Shown here in pieces: positions 14,518 to 26,008 of a stretch of 64,000 nucleotides of DNA. The stretch covers positions 3,568 through 67,567 of the forward strand of contig ML976677.1 in NCBI GenBank assembly GCA_010015655.1, read 5' to 3'. This DNA is from Bimuria novae-zelandiae CBS 107.79. Lineage: Eukaryota > Ascomycota > Dothideomycetes > Pleosporales > Didymosphaeriaceae. Within the stretch, counting starts at the first letter, position 1. Each line of letters begins with the position of its first letter. The notes beneath the pieces are model-generated. The model worked only from the letters and a program-made list of their open reading frames with translations. It was not told where the DNA came from and searched no databases. A program made the position numbers and the translations under genes.

Positions 14518-15312
14518 CGGCTTCGGCGAAGGCAGATGTTGGTAAAGTAGCCCTCAATTGAGATAGAACGGTACCATACGTAGGAAGGGGCGGAGGAAGA
14601 CGACGGCGTGCATACTGCAAACGATGAGGGCTGAACGTCTGCCTCTCATGTGCACAATGACGTGGAGGCAGAGACTGAGTCGCTTGTGGGCTTTGTGTGG
14701 CGCACCCTAAAAACGAACGAGCGGGGAATGCCAATCATCACAAGACCACACGCATCTAGGCATAGCATCCTATCTTCGAACAACACTTGCCAAAAATTTT
14801 CTCCTCTCGCAGCAATGGTCTACCCTAGGGGAAACAACCCGCCAATTGTGCCGCAAGTGAGCTTCCAATGGTCCCTTCATCTACCTGGCTACCTACGGTA
14901 ACTCGGTCTGTACCTACTCTGCCAATGTGTGCAGCCAAGAGGCCTACGCTGATCAGCTGCTTGTCTCCCGTCCCTCACACCGCAATCTTCGTCTCCTGGT
15001 GTTCTCGATAGTTTTAAGAGAGACCATCTCTGTAAGCCGGTCCTTACACCGCAGCACCTATTTGGATCTTGTCCGAAAAGCGGACACCAGCCTTTGCTTC
15101 CCCTTTGTGCATTGCGCATGGTGTGTATCTTTAGTCTTCATCCTCTATGATCAAGGAACCACAGATGCAAGTTCAAAACGCTCACTGCAAAGGCACCTCC
15201 GGCACACACCATTCAAGCTGACACAATGAGCAAGAAACAAACGGAAACATTCATTACAACCACTGTGGTATCACCTCAATAATGCCGAAAATGTCATCAA
15301 CTCGCCTTCTAT
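14518..15312. other. Spacer between HeLo and NLR-like genes
   Basis: About 0.8 kb separates the NLR stop from the HeLo start, both on the minus strand. No domain-bearing frame was seen. It should contain the NLR 3' UTR and the HeLo promoter. Confidence 0.4.
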
Positions 15313-17956
15313 CTACACCCATTCAGGCATGTCTCTCGTAACCCTCGGGCTTCCCAGCTTCAATGAACTCTTCGTATGATACTCGAGAAGCGAAGCCAGA
15401 TCCTGGTCGACCTTTTCGTACACTTCCTTAAGTTTGGCTCGATTGCCGATGAAGGCATCTTCGCCGCCTGCTGCCAGCCGTTTCCGCACATCCTTGGCGT
15501 AGTCTATCGCGTGTCTGAGATCTTTCTTTTCCGCTGATCGCACTTTGATGGTAAGGTAGTTTGTAAGGTTCAACCAAACGGCAATGTCGCCGAAGGAGTG
15601 AACTGTAGCGCCGGGCGGAAGATCCATGATTGTAACGGGAGTTCCGAGATTGACGAGGTGCTCGGCAAGTGTGGCGTTGACCTCGTCCAAGTAGGTGAGT
15701 CGCACGCGGTTGTCCTTGCTTTCGAGGCGCAGCGCGTGCTCGATGCAATCTGCCAGTGCATCCCATATGTGGAGCTTGCCTGCCCGAGGTTCCAGCGTCT
15801 TCAGAGTCCAAAGATGCGCATTTGCCCAATATTCGTCTTCGACGAAGTCTTCGTATCCCGTCGCTTTTGCGATACGGCTTCGCATCTCGTAAGTCCGGAT
15901 CAAGTCGCGAATGCAGCGGTGGGCGTAGTTCACTTTGTAGTGGGCAAGGTCCGCGACTTCGACTGAGTTGCGCTTTTCGTCCGTTGGCACCGCTTCAAAA
16001 ATGGACAGCAAATTCTTGGCCTTGAACACAAGGATATTGCGCATGCGCTCTGCTCGGGCGAGTATTTCGCCAGTAGTCAGGGGTCGCGTTTCTGCTTCGA
16101 TGCTAGATCTTGTATCAGGGTCAATGGCGCTACAGAGTGGAAGCAATGACGGGTATCTATGCGCATCGACGAGACGGAAGAGGCGAGCTGCTTGGGTAAT
16201 CTGTTGTGCTTCCATATTGTCGAACATGTATATCAGAAGCGCTTCGAGCTCCGACGGAAGCGCATTGACCCGCCGTTTGATGGTGGCCACGTCGTCGGTG
16301 TCTTTGACACTCTGAATCAGGAATTCCGTGGCTAAGGATGCCCATAAGAATACCCCAGATGCTTTGTCAACAAGCGTGTTGACAACGTACCGTTCTTCGG
16401 TTCCATCGGACTGCTCCGCGGGAATGTTGAACATGGTATCGTTTTGATCAAAAGCGTACAGAACATATTGCAGGATGCCTGGCTTGGTCCATTTGTCGAG
16501 CTGCAGACTGGGCCAGTCCTTAAATGTTGCTTGATAGATAACAGATGGGCGGCTCGAAATGCACACCTTCACGTTCTCGCGATTTGACGCACTGATGAGG
16601 ACAGTGAGGGCATTGGTAGGGTCGTCGTCCAATTCATCGAGACCGTCTATCATGAGCAAGAACTTTTTAGAGGTATCGGAAAGGAGAAGATCGAATGCAG
16701 TTCGAAGCTCGCTCAAGTTAAATGAGTGAGTGCCACCGCCATAAGAGGTGAACTGCTTCCATCGCTCGGCGAAGATGCGCTGGACAATGCGGGGATCTTC
16801 GTCCAGAGGACCAAAAATCATGTCCTGCAGGGCTTCGTACAGCAACGTGCGCAGCAATCCAATTGTCGTCTTCTGGAGATCCGTACCACAGTTCCAGAGG
16901 AAGAAGCCTGTCAAGATTCCGGGAGAGAGTCCTGACCATCGTTCCAGGTACGGAAACAACTCTTCGTTACGAAAAAGATATTTCATCAACGTGCTTTTAC
17001 CGGATCCGGGCTTCCCTGTGTCAAGATTAGCTAAGATTTCTTAAGAGGGTTGGCAATCTGCGCACCAGTCAACCAGAAGACGTTCCGTCCAGTAGTATCC
17101 CCTAGCCACTCTGGAAAGCTCGTCCTTCCTTGCTGTTGCGAGTTCCATATCCATTGAAAGCTCTCCTCGTTGGGCTTGCTGATACTGTAAAGTCTGTCGT
17201 CTTGTTCTGCAAAGTGGAGATTGTTGAAAATCTTGTCGCGGAAACGTGCTTCTTTCTCCGTGACAACCAAAACATCTACGAGCTTAGCGAACTCCTCCAC
17301 GTGTTTCTTGTTCCTCGCTTTCCAGTCGTTGGTGGTGATGGACCCTAATGCATCATGCTGCCACGCTTCTCGATAATATGTTTGCGTAGGCTCCAGTCCA
17401 ATGACGGATGCGTCCTTCTCAGACGACGGGTCGACAGAAGCCCTACACACTAATAAGTACAGATCTGACAAATTCAAGCAAATTCAACGCACTTGAGTGC
17501 GCGCAGCAATGCTGTATCGAACTCCTTCCTTAAGAATTGAAGGCGCTTCTTGTGAGTGGTGAGCTGTCCCTTATTCCAGACTGTGAGAAGCGCCTCCCGA
17601 AGGGTCGTCCACGCTGCTTCGCCGGTGGCACATTTCTCCTGGGCTTGCGTAAAGCCATCGATCAGTTGCAGCGTGACTTCCTTCGTGTTATCGCTGAGCC
17701 TTAGGAGCTGCTGAGTGGCGTCTTCGAGTTTCCCGCTCTTCCTCTCAGAACCTGCCTTCTTCAACTTGTATTCGTCAATCTTTTCGGTTAGTTTATAGAG
17801 CTCGTGCACTACCACACGAAGTAGGCGCACAGGCTCGACGCCGGAGCCAGCTCTCGCCTGGTAGATTTCGTGCTCCCTCTGCAGTATCTTGAGAGCAAAG
17901 TCGATAAGATGCAAGGCGCTTGCTGCTAGCTCCACTGCCGGGAGCGCTTTCGGCAT
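15313..17956 (-). CDS. NACHT/STAND NTPase (NLR-like) protein
   Basis: Three exons: 17956-17493, 17442-17066 and 17015-15313, with two 50-bp introns. The product is about 847 residues. Residues 1-155 are helical and resemble the N-terminal domains of fungal STAND proteins (AVELAASALHLIDFALKIL start). The linker contains the FNNLHFAEQDDRLYSI..NEESFQWIW block typical just before fungal NACHT domains. Walker A GKPGSGKST at 281-289 is only formed after splicing intron 2. Walker B LLMIDGLDEL is at about 400-409, and the sensor-like CISSRPS follows. After the NACHT and helical region there are no ankyrin, WD40 or TPR repeats; the last ~250 residues are helical. Such proteins act as intracellular switches in fungal allorecognition. 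It lies upstream of the HeLo gene in the same orientation. Confidence 0.88.
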
Positions 17957-19324
17957 CTTGAGGAGGACAGGTCATTGCTCGGTAGAGCGTGTGTGCATGC
18001 GCTCCGGCCGGTTTTGACAGGTCGGCTGCCCTAGGGCGGAGTCCGCAGCGATTTGGCGAGCCATTCCCTGTGCACTTGGCGCGCATTCTCAAACCCGAGA
18101 GTGCCTAATAGAGGTTAGCCAACCTTGTCTTTCTGGTGATCGAAATATTCTCCACAAGTGTCGCATGATGCGTATTGACTGCTCCGCTCCTCGTGTTCAC
18201 TGCTCGGGCCGGGATAGCCCCTAAAAGCAGCTCCTCGCCTCCTCGCTTGTTCACACGTTGATTGCCCCTGACGTGCACTTCGCGGTCTGTCGTTTCTCCG
18301 CCAAAACTAATCGTAGGTTTCGACTTGCATTCGGAGTCGGAGTGTGACCAATTTCGGAGCATCTAAGCTCCTTGAAAGCCGCGGTAACGCGTAAAAACCC
18401 GAACAGCTTGTTAATTTCAAACCCCTTGCAAGTCATGCTCCTTTCCTTTCAGCGTGGGTTTGTTGCCCTGTCGGAGTGTGATATCTGGGCCTGTTCGAAG
18501 GCGGAGCGGTCTGGGTAGCCCAGGAGCACCACGGTGGTCTTGGGATGCCGCTTTTTGCCTGAAGACGCCAAAATGCGCTGTTATGCTGCTCTCGCCGAGT
18601 GGAGAATCACGACCTATTTTGCGGTCTGATTGATGGATGGGGAAGTTGCCGCTTTGTGGATACATCCAGGAGCACCAGAGGGAACGCAGCTTAAAAGCAA
18701 GGATGGCGATAGTGATGCACAATACCGTGGCAATGAAGTCAGGCATATTTGAAAGATCATCACCCAGCACGCGCAAGAGCATGGAGTCGGACTCGCACTG
18801 CAACGAACCCAACTGTTGAAATGTAAGAGATAGTTCACCGGGTGACTCGATGAGGCTATGGGCGTGCAATACCAACCGAGCGGTCAGTGGCTTAGGGCAC
18901 CGACGGAAGGTCCGCTGGTGGTCGGTAGCGAGCTCAACATTTAGTGTGGCAGCAGCAGGATGCTCTTTCCTTGAAGCAAGGCGGTGGTGTGAGGATACGC
19001 TGCGGGAATCTATGCCGCTGCTTCATTCATAGCAGGAGCAGGATGAGAGTGTTCTACCCGTCGGTGCCTTCCCAAAGCGTTTGCCAGAGTCTTCACTGCG
19101 CAAGAACAGGCACCCGCCGTCTCGTCCGTCCCACTCACACTTCCTCCTCACTGCCCCGCCGCCGTCTCCAGCGGTTCCATGGTCACTCTTACTGCGCCAA
19201 CACCTTCGTATCGCTCTGTCGGGTCCGCCTTCTGGCCTAGTCACGCTGCGCAGTCGCCACCAGGCCTGCGACTCTTACTCGTACGTGTAGCTGTGCATCA
19301 CTTTATCTGTTCTTATTGATAACA
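17957..19324. other. Divergent intergenic region
   Basis: It lies between the NLR-like gene (minus) and the next gene (plus). A 152-codon minus-strand frame at 18417-18875 has one hydrophobic stretch but no family resemblance, and I do not call it. It probably contains both promoters. Confidence 0.35.
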
Positions 19325-20156
19325 ATGAATATAGACGGCGGCATCATGCCCGCGCCAGTGAGTAAGATAACCAAAGACACCATCACCGTGTATGGAGCAT
19401 CCCAGTTAACCTTTGGGCATGGACAAGATCTTAGCGCGATCCACCAGTCCAGCTCGCAGATTTACGTCTGGAGGTAAGGCCCTGCTCTCTCATTTTGCCT
19501 TGTGAAAGAAGCATATGGCTGACTGCGGGTAGCGGGTGCGATCGAAAGATGAAGCTCTTCGAGAAGCTCGCCAACGAGTGGAGTCTCTCTCCTTTCACCA
19601 ACACACGCTATCGCGAAGACCTTTCGGGCCTTCTAGACCAGACGAACCGCATTTGCATAATCTACATCACCAAATTCTTCAGGGACAAGCGGGGTGAAAC
19701 CGACTTTCTGTTCTTCGTCAAGGGTTATGCAAACATGGTAAGAAGTATCGAGGAGGGGAACACGATGCAGCTATGAAAGAAGCTGACAGCGTGCTACAGG
19801 GTAAATTTCTCAGGATGACCTTCAGCGGACGCGCGTACGACGACCCATGCTTCGCAACACCGATGCGGTACTTCGACTTGAAGCAACTGCTCCAGACGCC
19901 ACACCTGGAATGCACCTCCTATGATTTGGTGAGCAAGAACGAGACCAAGGGGATCCGGTGGAAGTATCTTTATCAGTCAGCGGTCAATGCGTGGAACAAG
20001 CTTGAGTACGATAAGCAGAAGGATAGTAGGATCAATGAGAAGACGATGAAGCCAATTCCGGAGAAGTTGTTAGAGCCGGAAGACAGCTCCTCTAGTGATA
20101 ACCTTTCGGATGACGAGGACGAAGAGTTGCAGGCGAGCGGTACGGTGCAGAATTAG
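19325..20156 (+). CDS. Conserved-looking hypothetical protein
   Basis: Three exons: 19325-19473, 19533-19737 and 19800-20156 (introns 59 and 62 bp, donors GTAAGG and GTAAGA). The protein is about 236 residues. I do not recognise the family. The N-terminal two thirds look folded, with beta/alpha character (KITKDTITVYGASQLTFG; RICIIYITKFFRDK; TDFLFFVKGYANMGKFLRM), and splicing makes this part continuous. The tail from about 205 is Ser/Glu/Asp-rich and acidic (SSSSDNLSDDEDEE). No signal peptide or membrane segment is visible, so it is probably cytosolic or nuclear. The continuity of frame across both introns supports a real gene. Confidence 0.65.
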
Positions 20157-20713
20157 CGCAGCCGTGCGTAGGAAGATGCAGTGCGGATGATTGCGGATGA
20201 TCACTCGTGCGACCCGGGATACATAGCTCAAGGTAGATGGCATACATACAATTGCAGACGTCACAGCCTGCCAGCGCAAGCTACACGCTGGATAATGATA
20301 CATTCCCACCATGCGTGCCTCGGAGATGTGCTCCAGATGCTTTATGTTACTGCCGATCCAACGATCTACTCGGCTGGAGAGTGCCAGGGGCATTCAGCCT
20401 CTTGATGGGTGGCCATTCAGCGAAAGCGTGGCGTGCCATTCCGCGGACGGATGCCCACTTAGAACGGCAAGTCTGTCTGGCGAGCGGCGCGCGCCTCTGA
20501 GCTTGGCCATTGCTTGACGGTGCTTATCTTCCCACCCAGTGATCCTGTGCGCGGCTTAGTCGGGATCATCCCACCAGTGCCCTCTTTGGCTCTGTGCAGC
20601 AGTGTCCGCACTCGAGCGTTGTCTCCACCCGTTCACTCCATGCGCAAGCCACCTGCCATCCTCTGTGACACCTGAGCCACTGCGCATCCGGTACTTCCCC
20701 ACCGGCGTGAACC
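20157..20713. other. Intergenic, upstream of C2-domain gene
   Basis: Nothing recognisable was seen. It is likely the 3' UTR of the upstream gene plus the promoter of the C2 gene. Confidence 0.4.
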
Positions 20714-22606
20714 ATGGCAGAGGAGAAGGCAGACGGTCAGCACAGCGGGCCCGGCAACTCAATGGCTGGGCCCAACGGCAATGCGCCCAACGGTACTGCG
20801 CCCGAGGCGGGTGAGAAACACGACGAGAAGAGCCCGCCGGCGCCCCTAAAGCAGAAGACGCACACAAACTCATCGAAGAAGGGGCCTGCCGGGGGCTTCG
20901 ACGACACGCCTATCCCGCACGCTCCGCCTGGCTACACGGTCAAGATCACGCTGCACCGTGCCACGAACCTCCCCCTCGCCGACATCAACACTCTATCCGC
21001 CGACCCGTATGTCATCGCTGAACTGCAGGCGTCGTTGCCTCCGCGTCACAAGGAAGACCCGCCGCTGCAACGGCGCACTGCAACAATTCGGCAGAAGACG
21101 GACCCGGTGTGGGACGCAGAATGGATCATCGCCAACGTGCCTGCCTCTGGCTTCCGTCTGAAGTGCCGCATCTACGACGAAGACCCCGCCGATCACGACG
21201 ACCGCCTGGGCAATGTGCATGTGGTGGTAGACTCGCTCAGCGAGGACTGGCCGGGCATACGCGAACAGAGCTACCCTATTAAGAAGCGGATGGCGAGCAA
21301 GCGCGCATACATGCTACGCGCCGTAGCCGTGTGCTTTAATAAGGCAGTGCACATGCACGGCGAGATGTACGTGAGCGTGGAGTTGCTGGGGCGCACCCAA
21401 GACGAGAACGGCGGTCGCGCATACACCGTGGGCCCCCAGTACTGGATACGGCACTACTCGCCGCTGCTGGGCCGTCTCCTGGGCCAGAAAGCGCCCAGCG
21501 AGGAAGGCTCGAGCAGCAGTGGGAACCAAGGCAAGTCGAAGCCTGAGCGCTACAACTTCCAGGCCAACCAGATGCAACTGCGTGGGCCGGTCCCGGAACA
21601 AATGTACCACCGCTACGTCGAGTTCAAGCCATTCGTCAAGGCCATGTTCACTGCTAAAGGCTTCCGTGGCTTCATCCTGTCGAAAGCGCTGCACCACCAG
21701 CACACGCGCGTGTACAATTTCGACCGCGAGACCGCCTTTGAATCCTTCCCGGAACCGTGCAAGGGCTTCACCATGAAGTTCCTCGAGCTCGTCCATCACG
21801 ACCAGGGCGGGCGCATCTTCACCTACGTGCTCACGTTGGACGGGCTCTTCCGCTTTACCGAGACCGGCAAAGAGTTTGGCATCGACATGTTGTCCAAGCA
21901 TACTATGCACTCAGACGTCGCCGCCTACATTGCCTTCTCGGGCGAGTTCTTCATCCGGCGGCTTAAGCATCCGCGGAACAAACCTCCCGAGGAAGGCGGC
22001 CACAACCAGTCCCACCCTCCCGACGAGATCTCGGGCGGTCCGCCCAAGGAGCAACCCGTCAGGGACCCCTCATACTACGAACTCATCATCGACAACGATT
22101 CTGGCACATACCGTCCCAATGCTCAGCTCCTGCCCCAGCTCAAGGCTTTCTTCGAGTCGAACTTCCCCGGCCTGCATGTCGTCACGCTCGACTGCCAGGG
22201 CGATGCTGAGAAGATGGACAAGATGAAGAAGGAACAGCGTGAGCGGAAGAAGGCCGAGGGCGACCACATCGTGTACAAGCAGATCAGCCGCAGCAGCAGC
22301 ATGAGCTCGAGCGACATCGAGGACCTGGAGCGACTGCAAGACGAGGAAGACGCGAGGGAGGAACCGCATCTTCGGCACCGCGTCCAGGGTCTGGTCGGCG
22401 CGCGAGGCGATGCCATCAAGATGCACGCCAAAGAGTACAATCTCCGCCGCAACCATGAGGGACGGAGTAGCAGCAACAATCGCGAGGGCCGGAGTAGCAG
22501 TGCTCATCGTGCGAAACCAGACACCGCTGGCAACGAGGGCCAGAGAGACGTAGCACGCCCTGGAGAGCGCACGGCGACCGCAACCCTTGATGCGCCGTCC
22601 CAGTAA
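20714..22606 (+). CDS. C2-domain protein, fungal type
   Basis: An intronless 630-residue protein. A low-complexity start (1-70, Asn/Gly/Pro/Lys-rich) precedes a C2 beta-sandwich at about 74-190: YTVKITLHRATNLPLADIN, then SADPYVIAEL and DPVWDAEWI, with Asp residues in the loops that in C2 domains bind calcium (LSADPYV, YDEDPADHDDRLG). The middle region (about 195-470) is conserved-looking and globular. The end is highly charged and contains a KKEQRERKKAEGD helix and a Ser-rich run SRSSSMSSSDIEDLERLQDEEDA, then two imperfect GRSSSNNREGRSSS repeats. A peripheral membrane or lipid-binding role follows from the C2 family. The partner or process cannot be read from the sequence. Confidence 0.8.
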   Translation: MAEEKADGQHSGPGNSMAGPNGNAPNGTAPEAGEKHDEKSPPAPLKQKTHTNSSKKGPAGGFDDTPIPHAPPGYTVKITLHRATNLPLADINTLSADPYVIAELQASLPPRHKEDPPLQRRTATIRQKTDPVWDAEWIIANVPASGFRLKCRIYDEDPADHDDRLGNVHVVVDSLSEDWPGIREQSYPIKKRMASKRAYMLRAVAVCFNKAVHMHGEMYVSVELLGRTQDENGGRAYTVGPQYWIRHYSPLLGRLLGQKAPSEEGSSSSGNQGKSKPERYNFQANQMQLRGPVPEQMYHRYVEFKPFVKAMFTAKGFRGFILSKALHHQHTRVYNFDRETAFESFPEPCKGFTMKFLELVHHDQGGRIFTYVLTLDGLFRFTETGKEFGIDMLSKHTMHSDVAAYIAFSGEFFIRRLKHPRNKPPEEGGHNQSHPPDEISGGPPKEQPVRDPSYYELIIDNDSGTYRPNAQLLPQLKAFFESNFPGLHVVTLDCQGDAEKMDKMKKEQRERKKAEGDHIVYKQISRSSSMSSSDIEDLERLQDEEDAREEPHLRHRVQGLVGARGDAIKMHAKEYNLRRNHEGRSSSNNREGRSSSAHRAKPDTAGNEGQRDVARPGERTATATLDAPSQ

Positions 22607-23190
22607 TCACGTCTCCTATGTCCTCGGCGTTTTTCTTACTGCGTTACTGCACTTTGCTTCGCGCATGCTATAGTAATCGCTCCGTTCAGACTCGCAGCGT
22701 TCGAGTCTGCGCCTCTAGGAGGGGAAAGGAGGACGCGAAGTGATACACCTTCATGGCTGAATCACTCACTACGAGATACCCGCATTTCCTATGTTTCATG
22801 TCTGTAGATATCGGCTCGCTGTATGTATGGCTTTCTAATAGGGTGGTGAGATTAGTTTCCAGGTCCTCTGGGTCAAATGTAATGGGTTTGGTGCGAGGTG
22901 TACACACCCCTGACTTATCTAAGAGCTTCACAAACGGTGCCCCTGTCTTTTTTCGAGATTCAGTGTTCATGTCGAGAATGAGAATGAGAATGAGCGAGGC
23001 AGCACACTGCGCCAGTATACAACACCCCCACTGCGGGGTTCCGTCTCGGACCCCGACGATACGTTATGCAACAAAACAAACCGCAACATCCCAGGTCTTT
23101 TCCACTAGTCTACATCGCACTCTACTCCGGCTCAATTCTAGCACATATATATCTTAGTGACCCATCATCCACCGCCTCCCTCTAATTATC
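22607..23190. other. Intergenic; small minus-strand frame of unknown status
   Basis: A 94-codon minus-strand frame (22686-22970) has ordinary composition but no recognisable domain. A short GAGAAT repeat sits at about 22975-22996. I see nothing else. Confidence 0.3.
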
Positions 23191-23805
23191 ATGGCCCCTA
23201 TCAACCCCCTCGACCACCTCGCCATCCAAAACGTGCTCTCCCGCTACTGCGAAGCCCTCGACACAAAGAACTGGGAGCTCCTCCACAAAGTCTTCGTTCC
23301 GGACGTAGATGCAGATTACCCGTTTAACCGCACCCTCAAAGGCGCTGATGCAGTTGCGAAAGCTATACAAGGGCGGTATAAGCCCCCTCCCCCGTTCTCT
23401 CCTCCTTCGCCGCGCTCATATTCTCCATATTGGGGGATCTTATTATACATGGGCACGGCGCTCGAGCTTCCCATGAACACAGTGGTGCTGATACATATAC
23501 GGGGAGGTAGTCTCGGCCCAATCCTCACACACCACTCTCTCACCACTTCCAGCATAACCTTCCACTCCGACGGGAAGGCCGCGACCGCAGTGACGTATTT
23601 CCTAGGGTGCCATTTCGGGCAGGGCCCGCACGAGGGGAAGGTGCTGCAGGCGTATGGAAAGTATGAAGATGAGTTGGTGGTGCGGGATGCCAAGGGGGGC
23701 GATTATGAGGGCGTGCAGGGTGCGAGCGGGGTGTGGCGGATAGGGAAGAGGACGGTGAGGTTTACAAAGAGGGTTGGGGATGAGAGGGTTATGAGAGAGT
23801 TTTGA
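23191..23805 (+). CDS. SnoaL-like (NTF2-fold) protein
   Basis: Two exons, 23191-23375 and 23511-23805, give about 159 residues. The start LDHLAIQNVLSRYCEALDTKNWELLHKVFVPDVDADYPF is the classic first part of SnoaL-like/NTF2-fold proteins. After splicing it runs into GRLGPILTHHSLTTSSITFHSDGKAATAVTYFLG, which carries the fold's conserved His and central beta-sheet. The proposed 135-bp intron (donor GTATAA, acceptor GGTAG) is a multiple of three and has no stop, so an unspliced reading gives 204 residues with a Pro/Ser-rich insert that does not fit the fold. Family members include polyketide cyclases, isomerases and dehydratases; the substrate is unknown and no metabolite cluster surrounds it. 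Confidence 0.75.
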   Translation: MAPINPLDHLAIQNVLSRYCEALDTKNWELLHKVFVPDVDADYPFNRTLKGADAVAKAIQGRYKPPPPFSPPSPRSYSPYWGILLYMGTALELPMNTVVLIHIRGGSLGPILTHHSLTTSSITFHSDGKAATAVTYFLGCHFGQGPHEGKVLQAYGKYEDELVVRDAKGGDYEGVQGASGVWRIGKRTVRFTKRVGDERVMREF

Positions 23806-24039
23806 GGAGGGGAGGAGGGTGCGGGGATGTGTTGAAGATGGGGTGGAGCTGTGCGGGGAGGTTCGGCGTGTCTGGAGGGGAGAGCGATGGATGCGGTCAC
23901 TCAATCTCGAGGTGGTGCATGTGATGTGCATGTCACCATTACTCATGTTGCGTTGAGTTATTCGTATATTTCCAACTCATGTAGACTGGACACGAAGTCT
24001 ATATGCGGCGAGGTTAACATGCGCCGGAGCAAGCAAGGA

Positions 24040-26008
24040 TTAGGTACGACCCAACGGCGGCATCTCCCATGTCCCGTTCGCCCACCAAGTCCCCGCGCGC
24101 GTGAAGTCGCTGTATGAAATGCCGCCGAAAGGCTGATAGTTCACGAAACCGAACCTGAAGAACTCAGGATGATCCACGGCCCTCCTCGTCCAGGTGAAAC
24201 CCATGTCGTCCTGGTTACCACGAAAGCGCTCGACGTCGTTGACGAGGACACTAACACCGTCATATCCGCGGATCAAGCCATGCCATGCGAACGTGATGTT
24301 CGTCGAATTAATGACTGGTTCCAGGAGCGAGGGTAGACCGCTTCCAAGTTGCGCGTCGCCACGCAAGGCAGCAGCTGTCTGCAGGATAGAGGCAAAGCCC
24401 CACCGCGCGACGCCGTTGATAAAGAGTCCCACAAGAATGCCTTGAAAAAGCAAGCTGGGGCGTGTTTGTGTGGCTGTACCAGGCAGCAAGAGAAGCGCTA
24501 GGATATAATGGTGGATGCGCAAGTCTAACGACGGTACTGCGAGCAATATGAGTAGACAGATCCCGAGGACGGCGTAGATCCCTAGATAGCGAGGTAGACG
24601 ACCTTCGACTCTGAAACACCAGGCTTGATAGAGCGCAGCACCGACGAGAACCAAGATTATGATTATCAGTGCTGTCATTGCGCCTGGCTGCTGCTTGAGG
24701 TCATGGGAAGTGAGACGGGATATTGGTATCATGTCGAAAGTGAGGTTATTGAGTGCTCCTACCCACAACCCACCTACCCACAGGACCGTTTTCTCGTAGT
24801 GTGCTCTCAGGTGGTCTAACGTCCTGCGGACGCTGATCTTGTATATGATGACAGCAACGAAAGCAGCAGGAAGGAAATTTGCGAGTGCTGTGGATGCCAA
24901 AGAAGGATACGTCGAGTACGAAGGGGGATCAGATGCCATGGCGACTTGCCAGAATACGATGACGAAGATTAGACCGAAGAATGTGGCAGGATGAGTAGTG
25001 AACAGAGAAAAGACTGCCGTGAAGACGGTAGACAATGCGAGAAGATCCCACCTTGGATCGTGGCACTTAGCCGAGGTGCGCTGGACTGAGTCGCTTTGAT
25101 TGAAGGCGAACGACATCGGGAATGAGGACTGGAAACCGACGCTCGACATGCCATTCTGCGAGTTCGCGCCGTAGTCCGTCTTCTGTCCGACCAGACGCAC
25201 CACGCCACAGCCTCCTGATCCGTCTGTCAAGACGCCCGCTTGTATGGCCGCTCCGCATATAAAAGAATCGCCGCGATAGATCGGATCATTGCTCTCGGAT
25301 CGGTCCGGTGCGCCGCCAATGATCAATGGGCGATACACGATGGACTCGTTGCCAATTGCGTAGGGATTGAGGACTTGGACGCCGGCACAGCCGGCGGGGC
25401 ATGCAAATGCGAAGCTCGTGTTGTCAAAGGGGAGGCAATTCCTGCCATCGAGCCCACAGCTCTGAGCATTGGGCCTGTACAGCACGAATTAGCTTTGCTG
25501 CAAGTGTGAGCATCCATTACACTCACCAGAGCCTAGCAGCGCACGCAAGTCGCACCGGCGCACCGAAGCCCGCAATGTTCTTGGGCAGACTGTCCTTGCT
25601 GAGGATAACACCGAAGATGACGAGCCAGAGCATAAATGTGCACACGAAGACGCATGCACGCGCAAGCTTCGGAAGACGCGCAAATTGACGCGTGTGGAAG
25701 GTCTGAATGTTCTCGAAGAAAGGGATGATGCGGTTTGCCTGGGGCGAATCATCTCCCTTGAGCCAGCTCCATACTCTGATTGCGCGACGAGCAAGTGGTT
25801 GCGGCACTTTACTCTTGAAACCCTTCCATCCAGGGCTCTCGCGCCACTTCTTCTCCGAGGGCGGTGTAGGGTCGATCCCCCAGCCAGTGTTGGAGGATAT
25901 GATATTGGACTGAGCGGTGGAAAGAGGATGCTTGGAAGACTGCCTCGAGTCGGCGTGGGGCGGATGGGCGGGCTCAATGTCGTGATCCATGCCGGGGGTG
26001 TTCCTCAT
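24040..26008 (-). CDS. LCCL-domain multi-pass membrane protein
   Basis: Two exons, 26008-25527 and 25474-24040, with a 52-bp intron (donor GTGAGT), give about 638 residues. The N-terminal ~115 residues are soluble and Pro/Ser-rich; one membrane segment follows (ACVFVCTFMLWLVIFGVIL, about 117-137). An extracytoplasmic LCCL domain (about 165-290) has the expected cysteine pattern and motifs: SCGLDGRNCLPF, FACPAGCAGVQVLNP, YRGDSFICGAAIQAGVLTDGSGGCGVV. Several further membrane spans follow, with short loops, and a C-terminal soluble end. The topology and the domain match the uncharacterised fungal LCCL membrane family. The LCCL fold may bind a ligand such as carbohydrate or lipid. Met at 25990 is an alternative start. 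Confidence 0.88.

Noticed and set aside
18417..18875. A 152-codon minus-strand frame with one hydrophobic segment.
   Set aside because: No family resemblance, unlikely composition, and no splice or neighbour support.
21314..21910. A 198-codon minus-strand frame.
   Set aside because: Antisense shadow of the C2-domain gene, no domain content.
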